Shown here piece after piece: positions 23,116 to 32,326 of a stretch of 64,000 nucleotides of DNA. The DNA is from Elymus sibiricus. Lineage: Eukaryota; Streptophyta; Magnoliopsida; Poales; Poaceae. Each line of letters begins with the position of its first letter. The first letter of the stretch is position 1. The stretch covers positions 145,680,001-145,744,000 of the forward strand of contig CM077670.1 in assembly GCA_039707655.1 (NCBI GenBank), read 5' to 3'. Made by a program: the position numbers and the translations under genes. The notes under the pieces are model-generated. The model ran no database searches, had not been told where the DNA came from, and saw nothing but the letters and a program-made list of their open reading frames with translations.

Positions 23116-23775
23116 CTAGTCGGAGTCCTCGTCCTCGCCCTTGACGCGGGGGGAGCCGCCGTCGCCTCCGCCCCCGCCGGAGGGGGCGACACCGTCGGAG
23201 GAGTCGTCCTCACTGGAGGAGCCGCTGTAGCTGTCCTCACTCTCCGCGCAGCACGCCAGGCGGCTACCGGAGAGCCCGAAGATCTTCACGAAGAGCGTGG
23301 TGGCCCCGTCGTACTTGAACTGGAGGACATGCCCCCGCTTCAGGCCGCGGGCAAGGGCGAACGACTTCCACCCCTGCCTCAGGAACATGAAGCCCGAGGC
23401 GGTAAGCTCCGTCGCCACCCAGGAGGGGCCGTTGCAGCAACCGTCGGCCTGCACCCACAGGCCCAAGGGCGCGCGGTCCGCCATCGCCGCCGCGAAGGAA
23501 TCTGGGAGGCGGAGCCAGGTGCAGGGGCTGCGGTGCATGTTCACGATGAACCCGCGTGCCGCCTCCGCCGAGTGACTCCCCGCCTGGGGCGGAAGCGCAG
23601 CCGCTCCGACGTGGCCGCCTCGGCCTTGCGCGCCTCGCCCGCCGCGCCCGCGGGCGGCGCCACTTCCGTGACTATTGGGCCCGGCACCGGCGGCCGTCGA
23701 GGATCGACCACGCCCCCGGGGCGGGACCTGCGATGCGGCGGCGGAGGCATGGCCGCGCCCTCGTCCTCTCGCCAT
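23116..23775 (-). CDS. Antisense B3-domain gene of E2, 219 codons, intact
   Basis: Starts at the ATG at 23775 and ends at TAG 23118-23116. Residues 1-56 are Arg/Gly-rich (RGRG repeats). Residues about 76-172 look like a plant B3 DNA-binding domain: WLRLPDSFA, an SWVATEL strand, GWKSFALARGLKRGHVLQF and LFVKIFGLSG, in the order and spacing of the REM-like B3 fold (LP-x2-F, GW-x2-F, L-x2-G-x-x-L-x-F, F-x-V/K-x-F). The C-terminus is acidic and Ser/Gly-rich. B3 domains bind DNA in plant transcription factors, so a nuclear DNA-binding product is likely; its targets are unknown. It lies between the pol remnant and the 3' LTR, opposite to gag-pol, the same layout as the E1 antisense gene. It may be a captured host gene or a lineage-specific accessory gene. 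B3 call is by eye. Confidence 0.8.
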   Translation of the reverse strand: MARGRGRGHASAAASQVPPRGRGRSSTAAGAGPNSHGSGAARGRGGRGAQGRGGHVGAAALPPQAGSHSAEAARGFIVNMHRSPCTWLRLPDSFAAAMADRAPLGLWVQADGCCNGPSWVATELTASGFMFLRQGWKSFALARGLKRGHVLQFKYDGATTLFVKIFGLSGSRLACCAESEDSYSGSSSEDDSSDGVAPSGGGGGDGGSPRVKGEDEDSD

Positions 23776-24069
23776 CTCTTCAGCAGTTCTAGCAAGGAGA
23801 CGAGGAAGCTGGAGGAAGGAGAAGATGAGTGGGGGCTCCGGCTCTCCCTTCCCCCCTTTTTATCTCGATGCGGGACTCCCCTCGTCGCTCCGCCTTCTCC
23901 GGCGTCAAGATTTATGTCAGCGCGGCAGTTCCCGAGGCGTCGTGGGGAAGTGGGGGCATCGCCCGTCACATCGTGCGCCACACGTCGCGCCTGGCCGCAG
24001 GCGGTTAGGGCCCGCGCCGTTTCGCCCCTCCGTAGGCGGGAACGTGCGCGCCGCGGGCCCGGGGGCTAC
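23776..24069. other. E2 region between the B3 gene and the 3' LTR
   Basis: Holds the leader and promoter of the B3 gene on the minus strand and, ending at 24069 on the plus strand, a G-rich CGGGCCCGGGGGCTAC that serves as a weak polypurine tract. Confidence 0.55.
23855..23864 (-). promoter_or_regulatory. TATA-like box of the B3-domain gene
   Basis: GATAAAAAGG on the minus strand, about 80-90 bp upstream of the ATG at 23775, followed by a purine- and pyrimidine-biased leader. Suggests a private promoter. Confidence 0.55.
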
Positions 24070-25043
24070 TGTCGGGCCCATGGAACAAGGGTATCCAAGC
24101 CCGTCTCCCTTTGGCCCAGGGCGCGACGCCTGGACTGTGCCCGGCGGGCCGTCGCCACCAAGTGTCTCGCTATGCCCCCTCATGGGGCCCTAGCCTCCTG
24201 AGGCCCCCCTCTTCAAGGAGTAGCAGGCAACGCTCAGCACCACCATAAGCGGCCTCGCGAGGTCCCCTCACGAGGCGGCTTCCCAAGTCCCCTCACGAGG
24301 CGGCTTCCTGAGTGGCCTCGCGAGGCGGCTTCCCGAGTTGGCCTTCCGAGGCCTCCTCCCGCAGGCGCTCGAGGAGAAGACCGTTCGGCGTGTCGCGCGG
24401 ACTGGAGCCCATCACGTGGGTGACGCGCGCGGCGACGAGCAGCAGCAGATGCCGCGCCAGCAGGCGCGGATGCAGATGGTTTCCTCTTTTGTGCTAGGGA
24501 AGCAGGGCCAACTATCTACTCCCCAAAGCAACCCCAAATGTTGCCCGATCGGCGAAGAAAGACCAAGACGGCGGGCGCGCAGGGCGGAGGTCATCACCGA
24601 GCCCACTGGCGCGTCATGGATCATGCTTGGGCAGGCGAAGACCACCTTTAGTCAGGATAGCCTGAGCGCCTGTCCCCTTTCAAAACCGCCAAGTGTGGCA
24701 ACCCTTCCCGCCTAACTTTCGAGGGGGAAGAGGACCAAGGCGGCATAAAAGGGGGCAGTGCAGCCACCGTAGAGGGGAGAAGAGGAAGAGAGAGAGAGGA
24801 AGGGGAGATCCACCATCTTCAACCTTGTACGCAAGAACTCTCTCATCCACGATAATCTCATCCACAAAGCAGGAGTAGGGTCTTACACCGCAAGGTGGCC
24901 CGAACCTTGGTAAACCGCTATGCCTTTGCCCGTCCTATGCTAGCGCGCTCTCGCCGTAGCACTGCCGTGGTAGGGGAAGAAGTAGTAGAATGAGCTCACC
25001 CCAGTGTTCGGACCTTTGGGTCCCTGGAGCCCCACTTCCGACA
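24070..25043 (+). repeat. E2 3' LTR
   Basis: 974 bp, starts TGTCGGGCCC, ends TTCCGACA. Colinear with 17977-18962 apart from small indels and scattered substitutions. Confidence 0.92.
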
Positions 25044-26254
25044 GTTGCGTGAGTCCACGGAGGGCTCCACCCACAAAGTGTCCACGAAGAAGCAACCTTG
25101 CCAATTCCACCATGGCTTCCGTCCACGAAGGACTAGCCTCACTTGGGGTAGATCTTCACGAAGTAGGCGATCTCCTTACCCTTACAAACTCCTTGGTTCA
25201 ACTCCACATGATCTTGGAGGCTCCCAAGTGAGACCTAACCAATCTAGGAGACACCACTCTCCAAAAGGTAACAAATGGTGTGTTGATGATGAACTTCTTG
25301 CTCTTGTGCTTCAAATGATAGTCTCCCCAACACTCAAACACTTCCACACAGATTTGGATTTGGTGGAAGAAAGATTTGAGTGGAAAGCAACTTGAGAAAG
25401 GCTAGAAATCAAGGTTCAAATGGTTGGATTGGAATATCTTCATCTCAACACATGAGTAGGTGGTTCTCTCTCAGAAAATGTATGGTGGAAATGTAGGCAC
25501 GTTCTGATGGCTCTCTTACTAGGTAAGAGGGTGGTGGAGGGGTATAAATAGCCTTCTCCTAAAATCCAACCGTTACAAGTCTTTTACCCAACTCGGTGAC
25601 ACCAACATGAAAATCTCGGTGAGACCGACTAGTGTAAAAGACATGAACATTAGGCTTTTCGGTGGGACCGATCAAAACATCTCGGTGAGACCGAAGTGCA
25701 ATGGCTAGGGCAAGACCACGTTTCGCTAAGATGGAAAATTTCATCTCGGAAATTCTGACGTGATGTGACAACGTCACATCAACTTGGTCAAGCCGTCTCG
25801 GTGGGACCGAGAACCATTTCGGTTACACTGAAGTGTTAGGGTTTTGGCTGTGGCAGTGAAGTGATCATCTCAGTGAGTCCGGAGTAGATGTTATCGGTGG
25901 GACCGAAATGATGAACTAGGGTTTTGGACAAATGTGTTGTGGGAAAGTGATTGAGGGTTTTTGGAGCAATATCACTGAGCACTTTGAGCAACAACCTCAT
26001 GAACAATACCTCATCCCCTTTTAATAGTTTTGGCTTTTCCTATGGACTCAATATGATCTTGGATCACTAAAATGAAAATGAAGAGTCTTGTGGATGCCAA
26101 TCTTGTCCTTAGTATTTTGAGGGATTCCACATCTTCCTGTCCTTGCCATGCCATTGTTGAACTTGTCTGAAATACTCTAGATAAAAACATTAGTCCAACA
26201 AAATGTATGTTGGCATAGATTACCAAAACCACCAAGGGAGCAAATGTGCTTTCA

Positions 26255-28021
26255 ATCTCCCCCTTTTTGGTAATTGATGACAACATACATCAATGCTTCA
26301 AATAAAGATGCAATAGAAGATTGTATGAAAGCTTTGAAGAAAACATGTAACATGTATGAGCTCCCCCTAAAGATGTGCAGCTAGTAAATGATGATAGCTT
26401 ATGGAAAGTAGAGGCACAAAAGTGAAGGAAATACACATGTAACATGTATCTTGGCTATTTGCATCAGAGCAACAAAAAGAAGTTGAAGTACCACATGTTC
26501 ATGACTATTTTCTTGCAAACAATATATGCAAGAGAAAGAAGTCATCATGCACATGAGTATGATGCACATACTTACCTCAAAGTTCTTGATCATATACCTG
26601 AAGAAACACACTTGAGAAAACATGGTTAGATAACACAAGATAATTTCTCCAAGAAAGGACACAAGATCAACAAGAAACAAAGATTGGGATGACATGTAGA
26701 AGAAAGTATCACTAAGTGAATACTTTTGTCAGAAGCAGACATGTCCCCAAAAGAAAGATCAAACATAATTAGTTATCTCCCCTAAAAGAAACTGCCTCTC
26801 CCCCTGAATCTGACATTGGATATTGGGAATAGGTAGGGTGAGAAAACTAGAGCAACCAAAAAACGGGATCATGTTTCTCCCCTCTTAGAAACATGTAATA
26901 TTCTCTCCTCTTGTAAAGTGCATCTCTGTCTCCCCCTTTTGACAAAGAAGAGCTTGTGGTGATAAGGTTTGATGTGCATCTCTCTCCCCCTTTGACATCA
27001 ATTTCCAAGAAGGGGTAGCTTCAAGGTTATTGGTCAAGTGGGTGTGGTCCTTGAGAAACACAACTAGCCATTGAGAGTTCCGGATGCAAGTAGAGGGAAA
27101 GAATCATTGAGTGGAGCTGGAGCATAAAACTCAGGAAATATTTGACAGAAAATCCCTTTGAGCAGCAAAGTCAGTGACTCTAAGTTGAGACAATTCGGTG
27201 TGACCGAGTTTGGTGCAAATGGAAGATTTTGTCAACTCAGCTCACTAGGCAAAGAATCCTCACAAAGATTTGCAATGAATTAACCAAGAAACTAGCTAAA
27301 AAAGAACACAGAAAAGAAGAAATAGAGAAACAAAGAAACATCTAGATGAAGTTTTTTTTTGAAAAGGAAACACTCTAGCAAGAGAAGAACACAAGAGAAC
27401 TTCATCTAGAGGGGTCGGCGACTAGGTCACCTATGTTAGAGTATATTGACTTAGGAGTCAAGTGAGAACACTTGTTCATAGTCATACTCATCATTAAGCT
27501 CAAAATGGGGTTACCATTTTCCGTTTAAGTATTTCAATGTATTCTCATCTTGTTGAGTTGCTTTAGCTCATGATTTGAGTAAAGCTTCTCTAAGATGTGA
27601 GAACTTACATTGGGGTTTTGGTGGTGATGTTCATCATGTAGTTGAACTTGAGGTGGATGCTCATGAAGTGATGTTGGGAGCAACCCTATCATTTGTAGTT
27701 CATCTTCCTACATGGGTTAGTTTTGCAAGGAACAACATATGCATCCAAAATGACAAGAATGACGTATAAGCTCAAATGTTGTCAAAGGATATGTTTGAAT
27801 TGTCTTGTCCCTTGTTCCACCAAAGATTGTTGATACTTGGGTTATACAAGATTGCTCAAGATAAGAATGAGATGCAATCTTGTGACATGAAGCTTGTCCA
27901 AGTACCTACAAGGGGTTAGATACGATACAAGGGAGCAGAGTGTCCAAGATATAATGTGATCATAGAAGTATCATGGATTAGTCAAGAATGCTCATGCCCT
28001 TGTATGCACCCAAGTGAATCT
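26255..28021 (-). other. Copia 3' non-coding region and polypurine tract
   Basis: On the minus strand the purine tract AAAAAGGGGGAGAT (26268-26255) directly precedes the 3' LTR. The rest is AT-rich with several CTCCCCCTTTT-like blocks (26255, 26930, 26985) that echo the tract. No gene is seen. Confidence 0.75.
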
Positions 28022-29737
28022 CTAGTTCACGTTTGAAGCATCAATGATGTTCAACTCACTCCTCAAGTGACAAAATACCTTCTCATCAAGAGGTTTAGTG
28101 AAGATATCCGCCAATTGCTTTTCGGTACGAACATGCTTGACGTTAATGTCACATTTTTCAACATGATCTCAAATGAAATGGTGGCGAACCACAATATGCT
28201 TAGTTCGAGAATGTTGCACGGGATTGTGTGAAATCTTAATAGCACTCTCATTGTCACATAGTAAAGGTACATGTCTCACATGCACACCATAATCTTTAAG
28301 AGTTTGTGTCATCCATAGTAATTGAGCACAACATGATCCCGCGGCAATGTATTGCGCTTCGGCGGTAGATAGAGATACCGAGTTTTGTTTCTTGGAGGAC
28401 CAAGATACAAGAGATCTACCAAGAAATTGACATGTACCTGAAGTGGATTTTCTATCAACCTTGTCTCCGGCATAGTCAGAATCAGAATATCCAACAAGAT
28501 TAAAAGAAGATCCTTTGGGATACCAAATGCCAAAGTTCGGTGTATGTAACAAGTATCTCACAATTCTTTTCGCGGCCTTAAGGTGACACTCTTTTGGTGC
28601 CGCTTGGTATCGTGCACACATGCACACACTTAGCATAATGTCGGGACGGGAAGCACATAGATATAGCAATGAACCAATCATAGATCGATAAACCTTTTGA
28701 TCAACCGGTTTGCCATCCTTAGTCAAGTCAAGGTGTCCACTCGTAGGCATGGGAGTTTTCATACCTTTACTCTCTTGCATGTTGAACTTCTTGAACAAGT
28801 CCTTGGTATACTTTGTTTGAGAAACAGTGGTACCCTCCTTAGTTTGCTTGATTTGCAAACCAAGAAAGAATTTGAGTTGACACATCGTAGACATCTCATA
28901 CTACTCCGACATCAATCTTCCAAACTTTTCACTAAAAGAGGGATTAGTAGATCCAAAGATAATGTCATCAACATATATTTGGCATACAAATAATTCTCCA
29001 TTAACCCTCTTAGTTAATAAAGTTGAGTCAATTTTCCCAATTTCGAAACCCTTTTCAAGAAGAAACTTTGTCAAGCATTTGTACCAAGCTCTAGGGGCTT
29101 GTTTGCGACCATAAAGAGCTTTACGAAGTTTATAGACGTGGTTAGGTTTCTTGGGATTAACGAAGCCGGGAGGTTGTTTAACATAAACTTCCTCCTCAAT
29201 TTCAGCATTTAAGAAAGTACTTTTTATATCCATTTGGTAAAGTGTGATATCATGGTGATTGGCATTAGCAAGTAAAATGCGAATGGACTCAAGTCTAGCA
29301 ATGGGGGCATAGGTCGCACCATAGTCCATACCTTCAACTTGTGTGTAACCTTGTGCTACGAGACGAGCCTTGTTGTGTACAACTTGTCCATCTACATCTT
29401 GCTTATTCCGAAACACCCATTTGGTTCCAATAATGTTTTGCTCATCTTTAGGCTTCTCAACCAACGTCCAAACTTGATTTCTCTCGAAGTTGTGTAGCTC
29501 CTCATGCATTGCATTTACCCAATCGGGATCCTCGAGAGCTTCTTCTACCTTCAAAGGTTCAACACTAGAAATGAATGAGTAATGCTCACAAAAGTTAGCT
29601 AAACGAGATTTAGAGTGAGCGATTCTCCCGGATTGGATATCTCTAAGTATTTGTTCGACGGGATGATTCTTGTCAATTCTTGCTCTAACTCGAGGTAGCT
29701 TTTGCTTGGGTTGTGGTGAGGCTTCATCATCATCTTA
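28022..29737 (-). pseudogene. pol: Copia reverse transcriptase and RNase H, broken
   Basis: Read on the minus strand. RT motifs: WVNAMHEELHNFERNQVW, GTKWVFRNKQD, ARLVAQGYTQ, TLYQMDIKSTFLNAEIEEEVY and the catalytic YVDD (near 28975-28960). RNase H motifs: SMIGSLLYLCASRPDI, GYSDSDYAGD, STAEAQYIA and the terminal QLADIFTKPL. The polyprotein ends at TAG 28024-28022. In-frame stops at 28901-28903 and 28169-28171 (TGA from CGA) break it, but the frame is otherwise kept throughout. The natural C-terminus can be followed past the last internal stop. Confidence 0.92.
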
Positions 29738-30952
29738 TTCTTCTTCATTGTTGTTGTCGTTGTTCACTTGTGGAGGTGGAGAAGGAGGTTGAGGTGGATC
29801 ATCTTGTTGTACTTCCTCATTCCCTTCGTCTTGACGTGTTCCACTTGTGGATTCCTTCATGTCAACTTGTTGTTCACCTTGACGTGAGGTTGGTGCTTCC
29901 ACTTGAATGGACAAAGTACTCTCCTTCACCTCCACAGGTTGGATCTTGCCAATAGACAAGTCTTGGATTGCTTCCGATGGTTCTTGATCTCCTACATCAA
30001 TTGGAAATTGCTCGACTTGCGAGCCGTTAGTCTCATCAAACTTCACATCTACCGTCTCTTCAACTTTTCGAGTGAAGTTGTTATAGACACGATAGGTGTG
30101 AGAGTTCGATCAGTAACCAAGTAGAAAACCTTCATGAGATTTAGGAGCAAACTTTGAACGATGAGGCTTATCAAGAATGTAACATTTTGAGCCAAATACT
30201 CAAAAGTATCCAACTTGTGGTTTGTTATCGGTGAGTAGTTCATATGCCGTTTTACCAAGAAGCTTGTGAAGATAGAGTCGATTTGTAGCATGACAAGCTG
30301 TCTCAACCACTTCTGCCCAATAGTGTTTTGGCATCTTGTATTCATCAAGCATTGTCCTTGCCATCTCAATAAGAGTCTGGTTCTTCCTCTCAACAACTCC
30401 ATTTTGGTGAGGTGTGTACGTAGCCGAGAACTCATGTGAAATGCCTTCGTCATCAAGAAAGGTATCCACATTGGCGTTCCTGAACTCCATTCTGTTGTCA
30501 CTCCGAACCTTCTTGATCTTCACTTCAAATTGATTTTGGGCCTTCCTAGCAAAGTTCTTGTAGATCCTTTGTACCTATGATTTTTCATCGAGAAAGAACA
30601 CCCACATAAATCTGGAAAAATCATCAACAATGACCAAACCGAAAGAGTTACCACCAAGACTTTTATAGGAGTTGGGACCGAAGAGATCCATATGAAGTAG
30701 CTCGAGTGGTGTCCTTGTGGTCATAATGTTCTTCACGGGATGACTTCCTCCAACTTATTTTCCTGCTTGGCAAGCACTACAAAGTCTATCCTTGTCAAAG
30801 ATAACATCTTTCACACCAAGAATATGATCTCCCTTAACAAGTTTATCAAGATTATGCATGCCAACATGTCCAAGTCTCCTACGCCACAACCAACTTTTAG
30901 AAGATTTAGCAATTAAACATGTATGGGGTTGGGCTTTCTTAGTGAAGTCAAC
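29738..30952 (-). pseudogene. int: Copia integrase, broken, cut by LARD1
   Basis: Minus strand. The GAG-pre-integrase region (WLWRRRLGHVGMHNLDKLV, ending CSACQAGK) is next to the LARD1 insertion. The core shows HMDLFGP, VIVDDFSRFMWV, VRSDNRMEF and TYTPHQNGVVERKNQTL. In the SDN motif the usual Gly is Arg. A low-complexity linker with Pro/Gln/Glu and Asp runs stretches to about 29735. In-frame stops lie at 30755-30757, about 30577, 30200-30202, about 30112 and 29735-29737. The frame continues through the LARD1 insertion point into gag. Confidence 0.9.
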
Positions 30953-31518
30953 TGTGACACCCCGAGACCGATGCTCCAAATGTCTTCCATTTATTCGTCG
31001 TCGTTGCCATGTCATTCACTTGCGTGTTGCACTTGGCCATGTCATCATGTGCATTTCATCCGCATGTTTTTAAAAAACTTGCATCCGTTCATAGTGGCGT
31101 TCTTCCCGTTCCTTTCGTTGTCCGTTTCGAGTCCCGACACACTCGCAGGCGCCCGCGGCACCTCCGAAATAATATTTTATAAGTGGGATAAAAATGTTCT
31201 CGGAATGGGTTGAAAGTTGGCGTGCGGTCTTATTTTACTATGGGTAGACCGCCTGCCAAATTTCGTTACATTCGGAGGTCGTTTGATGCCTCAACGGATA
31301 ACTATAGCGGCACTATAGCCGGATAAACGTCGGACGTTTTCGGTATCCGAAAACTGTTGCCGGGCCTCTCTCTCTTCTCTCCTGCAGCTCTTGGCCTTTC
31401 TAGCACACCCCTCAACCAGCCCACTAGCCCAGCCTACCCCCTCCTGCAACCGGTGTCGTCCGATCGCGATCGGAGGGCTCCGAAACACCCCCAAACCCTC
31501 AACCCTAGCATCCCTACC

Positions 31519-31526
31519 TATTTAAA
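31519..31526 (+). promoter_or_regulatory. TATA box of LARD1 5' LTR
   Basis: TATTTAAA preceded by CC. It is conserved at 39253-39260 in the 3' LTR and, as TATATAAATA, in the minus-strand copy at 16236-16245. Confidence 0.65.
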
Positions 31527-32326
31527 CCACCTCCCCTTGCCATTTTTGGGCAACCCTAGCCTCATCGGGATCCATGCCGCCGCCAGCCACCTCCCACCTC
31601 TCCACCGCCGCCAAGTGGCACCCTCACCGCAACCAGCCGCCGCCCGTGGCCTCTCCCGCGCTGCCACGTCGCCCTCTGGCGCCCTCCAGCCAGCCGCGGC
31701 CCGCCAAGCCCACGGGGAGCCCGCCCTGGGCCGAACCGGGCCCGAGCCAGCCGCCCGCTCCTCTGCACCGCACGCCGCCATTCGCTCCCTGCCTGAGCAC
31801 CGCCTCGCCGCACCATCGCCGGCCGCCGTGCCCACGCACCTCGCCGCACCGCCGCCGAGCCACCACCGCGCCTCGCCGCCGCCTCCCTGCGCCCGCGGCG
31901 GACCTCGCCGCCTCGCAGCGCCGCCGCCGTCCGAGCCGCGCGCCCCTGCGCCGTCCGGCTACGCTGCGCCCCGCAGCTCGCCGCCGGCCCCGTCTCTGGA
32001 CAGATCCGGGCAGGGGACGGGCGGATCCGCCTCGCGCCACTCTCCCCAACTGCGCCGCCCTCGCTCCATCGCGTCGCCGTGCTGCCGCGCGTCGTCGCCG
32101 GGTCGCCGGACCCCGCCGCGCCCCCGCTGCTCCAGGTCGACGCGCCAGCCGCCGGGACCCCGTCGTCCCTCGTCCACCCCGTCCCGCGATCCAAACGCCG
32201 ACTCGCTCTGCCTCGTCCCAGTACCGCATCGTCCGTCTGGACCGTGCCGTGCCGCGAACCAAACGGGCCCCTGCACCGCGCCGTCCCGCTTTCCCCGTCC
32301 AGGCGGCCCACGGGCCCAAGGTGAGC
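31527..32326 (+). other. GC-rich LTR leader ending in a splice-donor-like site
   Basis: About 800 bp of very GC-rich DNA follows the TATA box. It ends at CCCAAG/GTGAGCGTC (junction 32320/32321), a good plant 5' splice site, after which the DNA turns T-rich as in an intron. The same site is at 40054/40055 and on the minus strand at 15482/15481. A 330-codon open frame (31357-32349) spans it and is also open in the 3' LTR (39091-40083). Several other frames are open too, so I regard it as a composition effect. Confidence 0.5.

Larger units (their letters stand above)
17977..25043 (+). mobile_element. E2: Tat-type Gypsy element, deletion derivative
   Basis: 7067 bp, flanked by GTTGC (17972-17976 and 25044-25048), inserted in the Copia 3' LTR. 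LTRs are 986 and 974 bp. It is GC-rich and related to E1: same PBS-like block, similar Gag and protease. The pol gene is deleted inside RT, so RT catalytic core, RNase H and integrase are absent. The 3' region carries an antisense gene with a B3 domain. It is non-autonomous; any movement would need enzymes from a relative. Confidence 0.93.
17666..26254 (-). repeat. Copia 3' LTR, interrupted by E2
   Basis: Made of 17666-17976 and 25049-26254, 1517 bp together. On the minus strand it starts TGAAAGCACATTTGC and ends CCCTACA. Around 25595-25910 it holds a cluster of interrupted palindromes of the form CGGTG-NN-ACCG, also seen in the 5' LTR. Confidence 0.93.

Noticed and set aside
23074..24201. 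375-codon plus-strand frame overlapping the B3 gene
   Set aside because: Shadow of the minus-strand B3 gene; it runs into the 3' LTR and its translation has no domain.
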